Positions 17,254-25,661 of a stretch of DNA of 64,000 bases are shown here, in pieces. The notes beneath the pieces are model-generated. The model saw only the letters and a list, made by a program, of their open reading frames with translations. It was not told the DNA's origin and did no database searches. How positions within the stretch are numbered: position 1 is the stretch's first letter; each line of letters starts with the position of its first letter. The translations under genes and the position numbers were made by a program. Source of the DNA: Romboutsia_C sp015668195 (lineage in GTDB: Bacteria; Bacillota; Clostridia; Peptostreptococcales; Peptostreptococcaceae); contig NZ_JADPFC010000003.1 of the NCBI RefSeq assembly GCF_015668195.1, positions 62,001 through 126,000 of the forward strand, read 5' to 3'.

Positions 17254-17399
17254 TTAAAAATACATTTTATTCTTATGATTATAAAAGTTATAGTTTTTTC
17301 ATTGATATTTAAATTTATGGAGTCATCTTTTATAGATATTTACGTGAATTCATTTTGTAAAAGAATATTTTGTATTTCATAGATTAATTTACTATTCAT
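17254..17399 (-). pseudogene. Decayed copy of the small hypothetical gene at 1096-1398
   Basis: An ATG at 17399 opens a 19-codon frame, MNSKLIYEIQNILLQNEFT, ending in TAA. It matches MTDKLTYKIQNLLLTNEYT of the intact gene at 1096-1398. Past a large deletion the downstream sequence again resembles the intact protein: DDSINLNINEKT against DDSLRIETKEKT, then in the next frame NHKNKMYF-stop against KDSDKMYF-stop. So the copy has an internal deletion, an in-frame stop and a frameshift. It begins about 40 bases after the copA stop. Confidence 0.75.
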
Positions 17400-17438
17400 A
17401 TTTTATAGCTGCCTAATCAACTTATATTAACTAGAATA

Positions 17439-19940
17439 TTATTTATAGGCTTTGAATCCCTTAAGTCTAAGTGCATTAGTTATTACTGATACTGAACTTA
17501 AACTCATAGCTGCTGCTGCAATCATCGGATTTAATAATGGTCCTCCAAACATATATAATACACCTGCTGCTACTGGTATTCCTACTGTGTTGTATGCAAA
17601 TGCCCAGAATAGATTTTGTTTTATATTTTTTATAGTTTCTTTACTTAATTTTATAGCTGTTGGGACATCCATTAAATCACTTCTCATTAAAACTATATCT
17701 GCTGATTCCATGGCTACATCTGTTCCACTTCCTATTGCTATACCTATATCTGCTTGCGCTAATGCTGGAGCATCATTTATTCCATCTCCTACCATTGCAA
17801 CGAATTTACCTTGTTGTTGAAGTTTTTTAACTTCATTTGATTTATCTTGTGGTAAAACTTCTGCAAGTACTATATCTATTCCAACTTCTTTTGCTATTGC
17901 ATCAGCAGTTTTTTTGTTATCTCCTGTTACCATAGCAACTTTGATTCCCATACTGTGAAGTTTATCTATTGCTCTTTTACTACTTTCTTTAACTACATCA
18001 GCTACTGCTATTATTCCACCTAATTCATTTTCTAAAGCTATATACATAGGTGTTTTACCTTGCATTGCTAATTCATCTGATTTATTACTTAAATTTCCTA
18101 AACTTATTTTTCTATCATCCATAAGCTTTTTATTTCCAAGTAATACATTTTTATTATCTATAGTTACCTCTATACCATGACCTGGTATAGCTTTGAATTT
18201 CTCTACTTTCATAAATCCAATATTTTTTTCTTCACCAAATCTTACTATAGCTTCTCCTAGTGGATGCTCTGAACCTTTTTCAGCGCTTGCTGCTATTTTT
18301 AATAAGTAATCTTTATCAATATTGTTAGTTACTACTATATCTGTAACTTGAGGTTTACCTTCTGTTATTGTTCCTGTTTTATCAAATATTATAGTATCTA
18401 TCTTGTGTGCTAATTCTAATGCTTCTCCACCTTTGATTAATATACCATTTTCTGCACCTTTACCTGTACCTACCATAATCGCTGTAGGTGTTGCAAGTCC
18501 TAGTGCACATGGGCAAGCTATTACAAGTACTGATATAAATATTGTAAGTGCAAATTCTACACCTTTTCCTCCAACTGTAAACCAAAGTAATGCTGTTACT
18601 ACAGCTATTGTTATAACTGTTGGTACAAAATATCCTGATACAGTATCTGCTAATTTTGCTATTGGTGCTTTTTTACCTTGTGCATCTTCAACTAATTTTA
18701 TAATTTGAGATAAAGCTGTATCTGCTCCAACTTTTTCTGCTTTAAACTTTATACTACCGTTCTTATTTATACTTGCTCCTGTAATTTTATCTCCTACATT
18801 TTTCTCTACAGGTATACTTTCACCTGTAAGCATAGATTCATCTACAGAAGTGTGTCCTTCTATTACTATACCATCTACCGGTATCTTACTTCCTGGTTTT
18901 ACTATTATTACATCTCCAACTTCTACTTCTTCTATTGGAGTTTCTATTTCTTTTCCATTTTTTATAACTACTGCTGTTTTAGGTTGAAGACCCATAAGTT
19001 TCTTTATAGCTTCACTTGTTTTTCCTTTTGATCTTGATTCTAAATATTTACCAAGTAATATTAGTGCTATTATTATACCTGCACTTTCATAATATAATTG
19101 GTGATGTTCATGTCCTGCTACCATATCTGTAGTAGCCATTTGAACTGTTGTATATAAACTATATAAAAATGCTGCTAATGTTCCTATTGCTACTAGTGAA
19201 TCCATATTTGGACTTTTATTTATAAGTGCTTTAAATCCATTAGTATAAAATTTATTTCCAGCTATCATTACTGGTATTACTAATACTATTTGGATTAAAG
19301 CATAGTTTAGAGAATTTGTCATTGGGTTTATAATATCCGGAACTGGCCACGGTCCAATTGGACTTGGTACCATAGGTCCCATTGCTATATAAAATAGCGG
19401 TATTGAAAATCCTACTGCCACTAAAAACTTTATAAATAGTGTTTTCATTTCTTTTTCTTTTCTTAATTTATCTTCATCTACATTGTTTGATTTACTAGTT
19501 GTACTTTTTTCTAATACTTTATATCCTGCTTTTTCAATAGTATTTCTTATTGCGGTTAATTTTAGCTTAGATGAATCATAACTTATAGTCGCTTTTTCAG
19601 TAGCTACATTTACATTAATACTTTGTATTCCATCTAATTTATTGACGGATCTCTCTATTGCTTTTGCACAAGAAGCGCAAGTCATACCACCTATTTTTAA
19701 ATCTATTTTGCTATAACTAACATCTTCTAATAAATTATAACCTGCTTTTTTTACTGCATTTTGTAATTCTTCAAAGCTAACCTTATTTTTGTCATATTCT
19801 ATGTTAATTTTTTCTGTAGCCATATTTACACTTTGGCTAACTACACCATCTATTTTTTTGACAGCTCTTTCTGCAGCTTTACCACAAGCTGAACATGTCA
19901 TTCCTGTTACTTTGTAACTTCTTTTTACTATATTATTCAT
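17439..19940 (-). CDS. copA: Copper-exporting P1B-type ATPase CopA
   Basis: 833-residue Cu(I) exporter of the inner membrane. Two N-terminal heavy-metal-associated domains carry GMTCSAC (about 13-19) and GMTCASC (second domain). Eight membrane helices follow. The ion-binding CPC is at C476-P477-C478, the phosphorylated aspartate is Asp520 in DKTGT, the TGES loop is in [11 protein letters not shown], and the HP motif is in [16 protein letters not shown] lies upstream of the ATG. The promoter carries a CsoR-type operator, so induction by copper is expected, but no csoR or copZ is in the window. A monocistronic unit. Cu specificity is strongly supported by CPC plus the paired GMTCxxC domains. 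Confidence 0.95.
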   Translation of the reverse strand: MNNIVKRSYKVTGMTCSACGKAAERAVKKIDGVVSQSVNMATEKINIEYDKNKVSFEELQNAVKKAGYNLLEDVSYSKIDLKIGGMTCASCAKAIERSVNKLDGIQSINVNVATEKATISYDSSKLKLTAIRNTIEKAGYKVLEKSTTSKSNNVDEDKLRKEKEMKTLFIKFLVAVGFSIPLFYIAMGPMVPSPIGPWPVPDIINPMTNSLNYALIQIVLVIPVMIAGNKFYTNGFKALINKSPNMDSLVAIGTLAAFLYSLYTTVQMATTDMVAGHEHHQLYYESAGIIIALILLGKYLESRSKGKTSEAIKKLMGLQPKTAVVIKNGKEIETPIEEVEVGDVIIVKPGSKIPVDGIVIEGHTSVDESMLTGESIPVEKNVGDKITGASINKNGSIKFKAEKVGADTALSQIIKLVEDAQGKKAPIAKLADTVSGYFVPTVITIAVVTALLWFTVGGKGVEFALTIFISVLVIACPCALGLATPTAIMVGTGKGAENGILIKGGEALELAHKIDTIIFDKTGTITEGKPQVTDIVVTNNIDKDYLLKIAASAEKGSEHPLGEAIVRFGEEKNIGFMKVEKFKAIPGHGIEVTIDNKNVLLGNKKLMDDRKISLGNLSNKSDELAMQGKTPMYIALENELGGIIAVADVVKESSKRAIDKLHSMGIKVAMVTGDNKKTADAIAKEVGIDIVLAEVLPQDKSNEVKKLQQQGKFVAMVGDGINDAPALAQADIGIAIGSGTDVAMESADIVLMRSDLMDVPTAIKLSKETIKNIKQNLFWAFAYNTVGIPVAAGVLYMFGGPLLNPMIAAAAMSLSSVSVITNALRLKGFKAYK

Positions 19941-20025
19941 GTTAAATCTCCTTTCATATTTTTTATAGACTTTATATATCTATAAGCCTTATTTTTTATT
20001 TCAGCCGCTTGAATACTATCTTTAT

Positions 20026-20042
20026 ATACCCCCATAGGGTAT
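20026..20042 (-). promoter_or_regulatory. CsoR-type copper-sensing operator upstream of copA
   Basis: ATACCCTATGGGGGTAT on the minus strand fits the CsoR binding pattern of a C-run and G-run dyad with TA ends. It lies between the -10 element and the Shine-Dalgarno of copA, where bound apo-repressor would block transcription. Confidence 0.8.
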
Positions 20043-20053
20043 CTACTTTTATA

Positions 20054-20081
20054 AGTATATCTAATTTTTTTTGTTTGTCAA
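20054..20081 (-). promoter_or_regulatory. Predicted sigma-A promoter of copA
   Basis: TTGACA (-35, 20076-20081), 16-base spacer, TATACT (-10, 20054-20059) on the minus strand, 12 bases upstream of the CsoR-type operator. Confidence 0.75.
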
Positions 20082-20237
20082 TAATTTTTAATAAAATGTA
20101 CACTTAACATAATTTCGATTAATTTAGGTGCATAATATGTAATAAAAATTAAATCTTATATAAAATTTATATAAACCATTATTTAAAATAAGGTGGCTCT
20201 TTATTATACAGGACCATATATATTACTTTACATAAAT

Positions 20238-20273
20238 AAAAACCATATTGATAAATTAATCAATATGGTTTTT
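20238..20273. terminator. Terminator-like hairpin, twin of the BFD gene terminator
   Basis: AAAAACCATATTGAT / ATCAATATGGTTTTT perfect 15-bp stem with a 6-base loop. It closely matches the terminator at 15019-15044 and lies downstream of the BFD remnant, consistent with an old duplication of gene and terminator. Apart from this hairpin and the remnant, the 754-base gap 19941-20694 shows only the copA promoter region. Confidence 0.7.
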
Positions 20274-20455
20274 AATGGTGAAAACGAATCACAGCGCATC
20301 TTTTTTATTAATTTTGTATTCCTGTTTAATAAGCTATCTATCAGTATAAATCAAATTTATCACCTTAATTGGTAATTTTCTACTTAATATATAAGAAGAT
20401 TCTTATACTTTCAAACATAAACTCGATCCTAATATATAATATTACTATATATATT

Positions 20456-20550
20456 TTATAAATCTAATAATTTATAAAATATTTCTCTCACACTCTTAGC
20501 ACATCTCGTACATCCAGTACCTGCCTTAGTTTTTTCTTGAACTTATTCAT
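20456..20550 (-). pseudogene. Remnant of a BFD-like [2Fe-2S] protein gene
   Basis: An ATG at 20550 starts a short frame that breaks almost at once. One frame over, the minus strand reads KAGTGCTRCAKSVREIFYK, then LLDL and a stop at 20456. This is the C-terminal half of a BFD-type protein (compare NIGRACGRCKDKAELTILK in the intact gene at 15052-15243). The N-terminal cysteine half is missing and the Shine-Dalgarno is poor, so the gene is dead. Confidence 0.7.
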
Positions 20551-20694
20551 AATTCAACTTCTCTTTCTATTTATTATATATATCTTTAATGTACAATTAA
20601 ATATTGCATTAAAACTAATAGTTACTTTTATTTAGATTTTTAAATCTATTTTCCATATTTACTTACATTTACCTCTTTATTGCTATAATCTCAA

Positions 20695-21576
20695 CTAAAA
20701 ATTAAGTTGTCCAAACTTACCTGAATTATAGTCTTCATAAGCCTTTATTATCTCTGACTCTGTATTCATTACAAATGGTCCATGAGCTATAACCGGTTCA
20801 TTTAATGGTTCTCCACTCAATACAATGGCTAAAGAATCTTCACTAACTGACTCTAATATAATCTCTCCTTCTACATTGTCAAATAATATAAAATCATTTT
20901 CTTTATATATAGAATCATTATTTATCTTCATTTCTCCATTTATAATCAGTATTCCAGTGTTAAATTCACTAGGTTCATTTAAGATTACTTTTCCATGATT
21001 TTTTAAGCATACATTGTATATATTCATTTTAGAAAATGTACTAGCAGGTCCTTTTACACCTTTTACTTCTCCTGCTATTACTTTTATTTCACCTTCATGG
21101 TTACTTAATTTATAAACACTTATATTTTCTTTAGTAATTGGTTGATACTTTGGTTTTGTCATCTTATACTTATTAGGTAAATTTACCCAAAGCTGTATCA
21201 TATGGAGCATACCACCATCTTTTGAAAACTGTTCTTCATGGTATTCTTTGTGAAGTACCCCACTCCCTGCTGTCATCCACTGTACATCTCCCGGTCCTAT
21301 AACACCATGATTTCCACTATTATCATGATGTTCAACTTTACCGTCATAAGCAATAGTTACTGTTTCAAACCCTCTATGTGGATGTGCACCTACTCCTCTT
21401 CTTGCCTCTGAAGGTTCAAAATAATGAGGTTGATTATAATCTAATAATATAAATGGTGAAAAACGAGTTAGTAAATTTTTACCCGCTGGAAAATACTGAC
21501 TAACCCTAAAACCATCTCCTACAAAATGTGGTGCTGCTCCCTTAAATGATGTTTCAATACTTCTTAATTTGCTCAT
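20695..21576 (-). CDS. Pirin family protein
   Basis: 293-residue bicupin of the pirin family. The N-terminal cupin carries the metal-binding histidines in GVGAHPHRGFETVTI and KVEHHDNSG, followed by GPGDVQWMTAGSGVLHKE, a hallmark of pirins. Bacterial pirins include quercetin 2,3-dioxygenases and redox sensors. Here a cytosolic Fe-dependent oxygenase or a stress protein is possible, though oxygenase activity would be odd in an anaerobe. AGGAGGTACATT precedes the ATG. The gene lies downstream of a MarR regulator and has an 18-bp palindrome in its upstream region identical to the one in the marR promoter. Confidence 0.88.
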   Translation of the reverse strand: MSKLRSIETSFKGAAPHFVGDGFRVSQYFPAGKNLLTRFSPFILLDYNQPHYFEPSEARRGVGAHPHRGFETVTIAYDGKVEHHDNSGNHGVIGPGDVQWMTAGSGVLHKEYHEEQFSKDGGMLHMIQLWVNLPNKYKMTKPKYQPITKENISVYKLSNHEGEIKVIAGEVKGVKGPASTFSKMNIYNVCLKNHGKVILNEPSEFNTGILIINGEMKINNDSIYKENDFILFDNVEGEIILESVSEDSLAIVLSGEPLNEPVIAHGPFVMNTESEIIKAYEDYNSGKFGQLNF

Positions 21577-21635
21577 AATGTACCTCCTTTTAAAATTCTA
21601 TCTATTGTAAATTTTTCTATTTTATATTTGAAATT

Positions 21636-21653
21636 TATCACTAATTAGTGATA
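21636..21653. promoter_or_regulatory. MarR operator upstream of the pirin gene
   Basis: TATCACTAATTAGTGATA, a perfect 18-bp palindrome, between the marR stop and the pirin start. The same sequence is at 22123-22140 in the marR promoter, so the MarR protein very likely controls both genes. Confidence 0.85.
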
Positions 21654-21674
21654 TTCATTTAAAAAAATTTATAT

Positions 21675-22112
21675 TTATTTAAACTTTTTTAATATGTTTT
21701 TTAATAATACTTTTTCTTCATCAGTTAATATACTGAAAATATCATTTATATTTTCTATATGCTCTGGTAATATTTCTTCTATAACCTTTACACCTTTATC
21801 TGTTATAGATATTATGGTAGACCTTCTATCTGATGGGTCTGGAATCTTTTTTATAAATCCATCCTTTTCTAAATTTTTTATTACTACTGTAATATTTCCT
21901 GATGTAGTTAATATTTTTTCCATTATCTCGCCTATTCTTAAATCGCCTTTGTTGTATAAAGCTTCAAGAACTCCAAACTGCGAAATAGTTAATCCACTTT
22001 CTTTTATAGTTTTATACTCTAAGCTATGAATTTTATGCTCTGCTCTAGTAAAAGCTATTAATGTAGATAAATTAAGTTTACTCTCATTAATTAATGTTTT
22101 TATATTTTCCAT
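21675..22112 (-). CDS. MarR family transcriptional regulator
   Basis: 145-residue winged-helix repressor of the MarR family. The DNA-recognition region includes LRIGEIMEKILTTSGNITVVI, and the wing is the typical KKIPDPSDRRSTIISITDKG (Asp-Arg-Arg). Dimers bind palindromes; two identical 18-bp palindromes sit in its own promoter and before the pirin gene. The start has no visible Shine-Dalgarno. The -10 (TAATAT, 22119-22124) is only 6 bases from the ATG, so the mRNA is probably leaderless. Probable autorepressor that responds to a phenolic or oxidative signal by analogy with relatives. Confidence 0.9.
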   Translation of the reverse strand: MENIKTLINESKLNLSTLIAFTRAEHKIHSLEYKTIKESGLTISQFGVLEALYNKGDLRIGEIMEKILTTSGNITVVIKNLEKDGFIKKIPDPSDRRSTIISITDKGVKVIEEILPEHIENINDIFSILTDEEKVLLKNILKKFK

Positions 22113-22118
22113 GATTTT

Positions 22119-22147
22119 ATATTATCACTAATTAGTGATAATGTCAA
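22119..22147 (-). promoter_or_regulatory. marR promoter with the operator filling the spacer
   Basis: TTGACA (-35, 22142-22147), exact 17-base spacer, TAATAT (-10, 22119-22124). The palindrome TATCACTAATTAGTGATA (22123-22140) occupies the spacer, so bound MarR would exclude RNA polymerase. The expected transcription start falls on or next to the ATG at 22112. Confidence 0.8.
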
Positions 22148-22320
22148 TTTATTATCTTAAAAATATATTCAATAATATTTTACCTAATTACACACTCTAT
22201 AGAATTAGATTTAAATTAAATATTTGTATTTAATTCTTTATAAGTTAGTTCATTTAAATTTCTTCTTATATTACCTATATTATAATCTAAGAATAATTTG
22301 AGAATTTTGTAGAATAAAAA

Positions 22321-22351
22321 AATAAGTATTGATTTTTAATCAATACTTATT
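22321..22351 (-). terminator. Intrinsic terminator of the DXS-like gene
   Basis: AATAAGTATTGATT / AATCAATACTTATT stem followed by TTTTTTATTC on the minus strand, about 65 bases after the stop. Nothing else is seen in the 302-base gap 22113-22414 apart from the marR promoter. Confidence 0.75.
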
Positions 22352-22414
22352 CTCAAATTTCACTTGAAAAAACAAATTGTAAAATAATATCACAATTATA
22401 CTCAAAATTTAATC

Positions 22415-24175
22415 TTATTTAAGAGCATCCTTTATATCTGAAATTATTAACTCTTCAGTTAGGTGATAACGCTTATATAATTCTTGTAATGATATACTAT
22501 CTGTAAATTCTTTTGATGCCCCAAAGTTTAATACTTTCATATCTTTGTCTGAATAAAATCTTGATATCTTTTCACCAAATCCACCATCAAGTATTCCATC
22601 TTCTAATGTGACTACTAATTTATGGTTATCTATTAACTCAGTTAATAATTTTTCATCTAATCCACTTATAAACCTAGGATTTATTAATGTAGCATTTATT
22701 CCTGTTGTTTCTTTTAATTTTTCTTGTACTTTATTTCCAAGATGATAGAAACTTCCAAGACCAATAATTGCTACTTCGCTTCCATCTTTAACTTTTTCAT
22801 AAGTATTCAAATCATCAAAATTAGTTTCTACCTCAACACCTGTTGACACTACCTCCATATTAGGAACACGTATTGCAACTGGGTATTTATCTTGTTCTAT
22901 TCCCCACTCCATCATAGCAATATGTTCTTCTTTGCTAGTTGGTGCAAGATATACTATATTTGGTATATTAGATATTAAAGGTATATCAAATATACCAAGA
23001 TGAGTTACATCACTACCACTTATGCCCCCATTGTAAACCATAATAAGTGCAGGATTATTATTTATAGCAAGATCTTGAGATAATTGGTCATAAGTTCTTT
23101 GTATAAAAGAACTCATAAAAGATGCAACAGGTTTACCACCTTGAGATGCAATACCTGATGCAAGTGCTATTGCGTGCTCTTCAGCTATACCAACATCAAT
23201 AAATTGATCTTTAAATTCATATCTAAATGAGCCTAATCCAACTGGACCAGGAGTAGCAGCTGTTATTGCTACAATACTACTATCTTTTTTAGCTTTTTCA
23301 TATAAGAATTTACCTGAAATATTGCTATAAGTTTCCTCTGTACTTTTAAATATTGGTTCTTTAGTTTCTAAATCAAATGGCATTATCCAATGGAATGCTT
23401 CTTTATTTTCCTCTGAATCCTTATATCCCTTACCTTTAACTGTGTGCATATGAACTACCACTGGATGATTTGTATCTTTAACTTTTGAGAATGTTTCAAT
23501 TAAAGACTCAATATTATTTCCATCCTTAACATAATGATAATCAAATCCTAATGATTTGAAGAAGTTATTTTCTGATTTTCCATTAGTATCACGCAGTAAA
23601 GCTAAGTTTTGATAAAGACCTCCGTGATTTTCAGCTATAGACATATTATTATCATTAACTACTATTATTATATTTTTTCCTGATGCAGCTGCATTATTTA
23701 ATCCTTCGTAAGCTTCTCCACCACTTAAAGATCCATCACCTATAACAGCTATAATATTTTCATTACCGCCTTTTAAATCACGAGCCTTTGCTAGTCCACA
23801 TGCTAAACTAACTGAAGTTGATGTGTGCCCTATTGTAAAGAAATCATGTTCACTTTCATTAGGTGAAGTGTATCCTGTAACACTGTTATATTCATCAGGA
23901 TTTATAAATGCATTCTTTCTTCCTGTCAAAATTTTATGTGCATACGATTGATGAGAAACATCGTAAACTATCTTATCTATAGGTGAATTAAATACATAAT
24001 GTAGTGCTATAGTTGCTTCAACCATCCCTAAGTTAGGACCAAAGTGACCACCTGTTGTGCTTACTTTTTTTATTAGAATTTCCCTTATTTCGTCAGCTAC
24101 TACTTTTAACTCATTACTACAAAGTCCTTTTAAGTCTTTCGGTTCGTTAATTTTATTTAAAACATTTAATGTCAT
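22415..24175 (-). CDS. 1-deoxy-D-xylulose-5-phosphate synthase-like enzyme
   Basis: 586-residue thiamine-diphosphate enzyme of the DXS family, condensing pyruvate and glyceraldehyde 3-phosphate in DXS proper (isoprenoid, thiamine and pyridoxal precursors). The N-terminal TPP-binding domain has the GHTSTSVSLACGLA and GDGSLSGGEAYEGLNNA (GDG...N) motifs, with NDNNMSIAEN following. The central Pyr domain has DVGIAEEHAIALASGIA with the catalytic glutamate, and the C-terminal transketolase domain starts near GSFYHLG. It is shorter than typical housekeeping DXS (about 620). Expression appears to depend on the adjacent MerR protein through a 19-bp-spacer promoter, which suggests an inducible second synthase or a related acyloin-forming enzyme, not the housekeeping copy. 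Confidence 0.85.
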   Translation of the reverse strand: MTLNVLNKINEPKDLKGLCSNELKVVADEIREILIKKVSTTGGHFGPNLGMVEATIALHYVFNSPIDKIVYDVSHQSYAHKILTGRKNAFINPDEYNSVTGYTSPNESEHDFFTIGHTSTSVSLACGLAKARDLKGGNENIIAVIGDGSLSGGEAYEGLNNAAASGKNIIIVVNDNNMSIAENHGGLYQNLALLRDTNGKSENNFFKSLGFDYHYVKDGNNIESLIETFSKVKDTNHPVVVHMHTVKGKGYKDSEENKEAFHWIMPFDLETKEPIFKSTEETYSNISGKFLYEKAKKDSSIVAITAATPGPVGLGSFRYEFKDQFIDVGIAEEHAIALASGIASQGGKPVASFMSSFIQRTYDQLSQDLAINNNPALIMVYNGGISGSDVTHLGIFDIPLISNIPNIVYLAPTSKEEHIAMMEWGIEQDKYPVAIRVPNMEVVSTGVEVETNFDDLNTYEKVKDGSEVAIIGLGSFYHLGNKVQEKLKETTGINATLINPRFISGLDEKLLTELIDNHKLVVTLEDGILDGGFGEKISRFYSDKDMKVLNFGASKEFTDSISLQELYKRYHLTEELIISDIKDALK

Positions 24176-24225
24176 ATTAATTCCTCCTATATCCTACCCT
24201 TTAAAGTAATTTTCGTGTTTTAATA

Positions 24226-24256
24226 AGTATACCCCTTAGAGTAAACTCTAAGTCAA
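24226..24256 (-). promoter_or_regulatory. MerR-type promoter of the DXS-like gene (19-bp spacer with dyad)
   Basis: Minus strand: TTGACT (-35, 24251-24256), a 19-base spacer, and TATACT (-10, 24226-24231). The spacer region carries the perfect dyad CTTAGAGT-TT-ACTCTAAG (24235-24252). An over-long spacer with a central dyad is the signature of MerR-activated promoters. Confidence 0.85.
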
Positions 24257-24286
24257 TAAGTATTTTTAAGTTTGTTTATTTAGATT

Positions 24287-24315
24287 TTGCTTACAATTAA
24301 CTATAAAGGTATAAT
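24287..24315 (+). promoter_or_regulatory. Predicted sigma-A promoter of the merR gene
   Basis: TTGCTT (24287-24292), 17-base spacer, TATAAT (24310-24315), 30 bases before the merR ATG and about 30 bases from the divergent MerR-type promoter. Confidence 0.6.
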
Positions 24316-24344
24316 ATATTATTATATATTTTAGGAGGTTATCT

Positions 24345-24719
24345 ATGTCATATACTATTAAAGAAGTCGCACAAAAATATAACTTATCACCTCATACACT
24401 TCGATACTATGAAAAAGAAGGATTACTTCCTTTTATTGAACGTAATGAACAAGGCAATAGAATATTTAAAGACACAGATTTGGAATGGCTTAATCTAATT
24501 TGCTGTTTAAGAAATACTCATATGCCTATTTCTAAAATTAAAGAATATGTTAATTTATGTATAGAAGGTCCAGAAACCATATGCCAACGTGAAGATATAC
24601 TCTTAAAACATAAAAAGCATATTGAAGATGAGATAAAAAATTTTAATTCTTACCTTGAGATTGTCAATAATAAGATAAACTTTTATATTAAGGAACAAAA
24701 ATCTAATATATGTAAATAA
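24345..24719 (+). CDS. MerR family transcriptional regulator
   Basis: 124-residue MerR-type regulator: N-terminal winged helix (SYTIKEVAQKYNLSPHTLRY, then YEKEGLLPF), conserved WLNLICCLRNTHMPISKIKEY, and a dimerisation helix to the C-terminus. It lacks the C-terminal metal-binding cysteine pattern of metal sensors; the few cysteines (CC, CIEGPETIC, final CK) are not in a known array, so it fits the small-molecule or stress group. AGGAGG precedes the ATG. It is transcribed divergently from the DXS-like gene, whose promoter has the MerR-type geometry, so it most likely activates that gene. Confidence 0.9.
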   Translation: MSYTIKEVAQKYNLSPHTLRYYEKEGLLPFIERNEQGNRIFKDTDLEWLNLICCLRNTHMPISKIKEYVNLCIEGPETICQREDILLKHKKHIEDEIKNFNSYLEIVNNKINFYIKEQKSNICK

Positions 24720-24752
24720 TTAAAATTTATATAGCATTATCATACTATTATT

Positions 24753-24806
24753 TTTTAAAGCTAAAACCTACTATCAATTGATTGATAGTAGGTTTTAGCT
24801 TTAAAA
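24753..24806. terminator. Bidirectional terminator between merR and the XRE-SOR gene
   Basis: A 26-bp perfect stem around a 2-base TG centre (24779-24780), with arms reading AAAGCTAAAACCTACTATCA and its complement plus A/T ends. It serves both convergent genes. Confidence 0.85.
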
Positions 24807-24854
24807 TTAATATATCTATATAAATATAGTTGTTTTTTATAACTAATATTTTCA

Positions 24855-25439
24855 TTACACTATTTGATAAAATAGTCCGTGTTCTGTACAATAAAAATAT
24901 AATTTACCACGTCCATTTTGATTTAACCTAAACTGCATATTCCACTCTGGATATTGTTTTACAATCTGAACTCTATCACCTTTTACATGTGCTACAAAAG
25001 AAATATAATGTTCCTTCTTCATTTCATGTTCTGATGTAATAAATAACTCATTTTCTATAGTTTCTACATTAAGTTTGTGTCCATCTTCTGCTTTTTTTGC
25101 AATTGATGGTTCTAATTTTTTCCCACAACAAGATATGGCTGCTTCACCTGTTGTTGTTATTAAATTTCCACATTTGTCACATATATAAAATCTTATATTT
25201 TTCATATTTCCTCCTTCTAATTCGTTTAAATTTATTTCTCCTGATAGAATCCCTTCTATACTCACACCAAATATATCTGATAACTTTAAAAGTAAAGAAA
25301 TATCAGGGCAACCTAATCCTCGTTCCCATTTACTTATTGTTTTATCACTTATATTCATTAATTCGGCAACTTGTTTTTGTGTCATGTTTTTTTCTTTTCT
25401 TAATTCATATATTAATTTGCCAACTTTCTTACAATCCAT
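24855..25439 (-). CDS. XRE-type HTH regulator fused to a superoxide-reductase (desulfoferrodoxin)-like domain
   Basis: 194 residues. N-terminal XRE HTH (about 5-65, with KTISKWERGLGCPDI), then a desulforedoxin-like zinc/iron knuckle C87-x2-C90...C104-C105, then a neelaredoxin-like domain. The SOR centre ligands can all be placed: H121 (EDGHKL), H138 and H144 (SEHEMKKEHYI), C184 and H187 (YCTEHG). Superoxide reductases reduce superoxide to peroxide at a His4-Cys iron site; here the same site on an HTH suggests a superoxide or redox sensor, or a bifunctional protein. I chose the ATG at 25439 (MDCKKVG) with AGAGGTG upstream, not the GTG 9 bases earlier. No SOR partner (rubredoxin) is nearby. Confidence 0.85.
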   Translation of the reverse strand: MDCKKVGKLIYELRKEKNMTQKQVAELMNISDKTISKWERGLGCPDISLLLKLSDIFGVSIEGILSGEINLNELEGGNMKNIRFYICDKCGNLITTTGEAAISCCGKKLEPSIAKKAEDGHKLNVETIENELFITSEHEMKKEHYISFVAHVKGDRVQIVKQYPEWNMQFRLNQNGRGKLYFYCTEHGLFYQIV

Positions 25440-25593
25440 CAGTTTCACCTCTTGTTAATAATTTAAACTATTAGAGAAAATCTTTCAATAAACTAATCGT
25501 AGAGTTTATATTGTGTTTTTTCTTTTTATATTAATTATTTTACATCATTTAGCTATATCCATTAGTCAATATAAAAAAGTTTTGTAATATATT

Positions 25594-25638
25594 AAAAATA
25601 GTTGTAGTTAAATACAATATTTAACTACAACTATTTTT
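25594..25638. terminator. Intrinsic terminator of the GH3/HAD unit
   Basis: A 21-bp perfect stem, AAAAATAGTTGTAGTTAAAT plus one pair, with a 3-base loop and U-rich ends, lies 24 bases after the GH3 stop codon. Confidence 0.85.
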
Positions 25639-25661
25639 ATTTGATTATTTATATTTTTAAA

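Noticed and set aside
20193..20375. 60-codon plus-strand open frame near the BFD remnant
   Set aside because: It runs through a perfect terminator hairpin, has no family resemblance and lies in a decayed region; composition is that of random AT-rich sequence.
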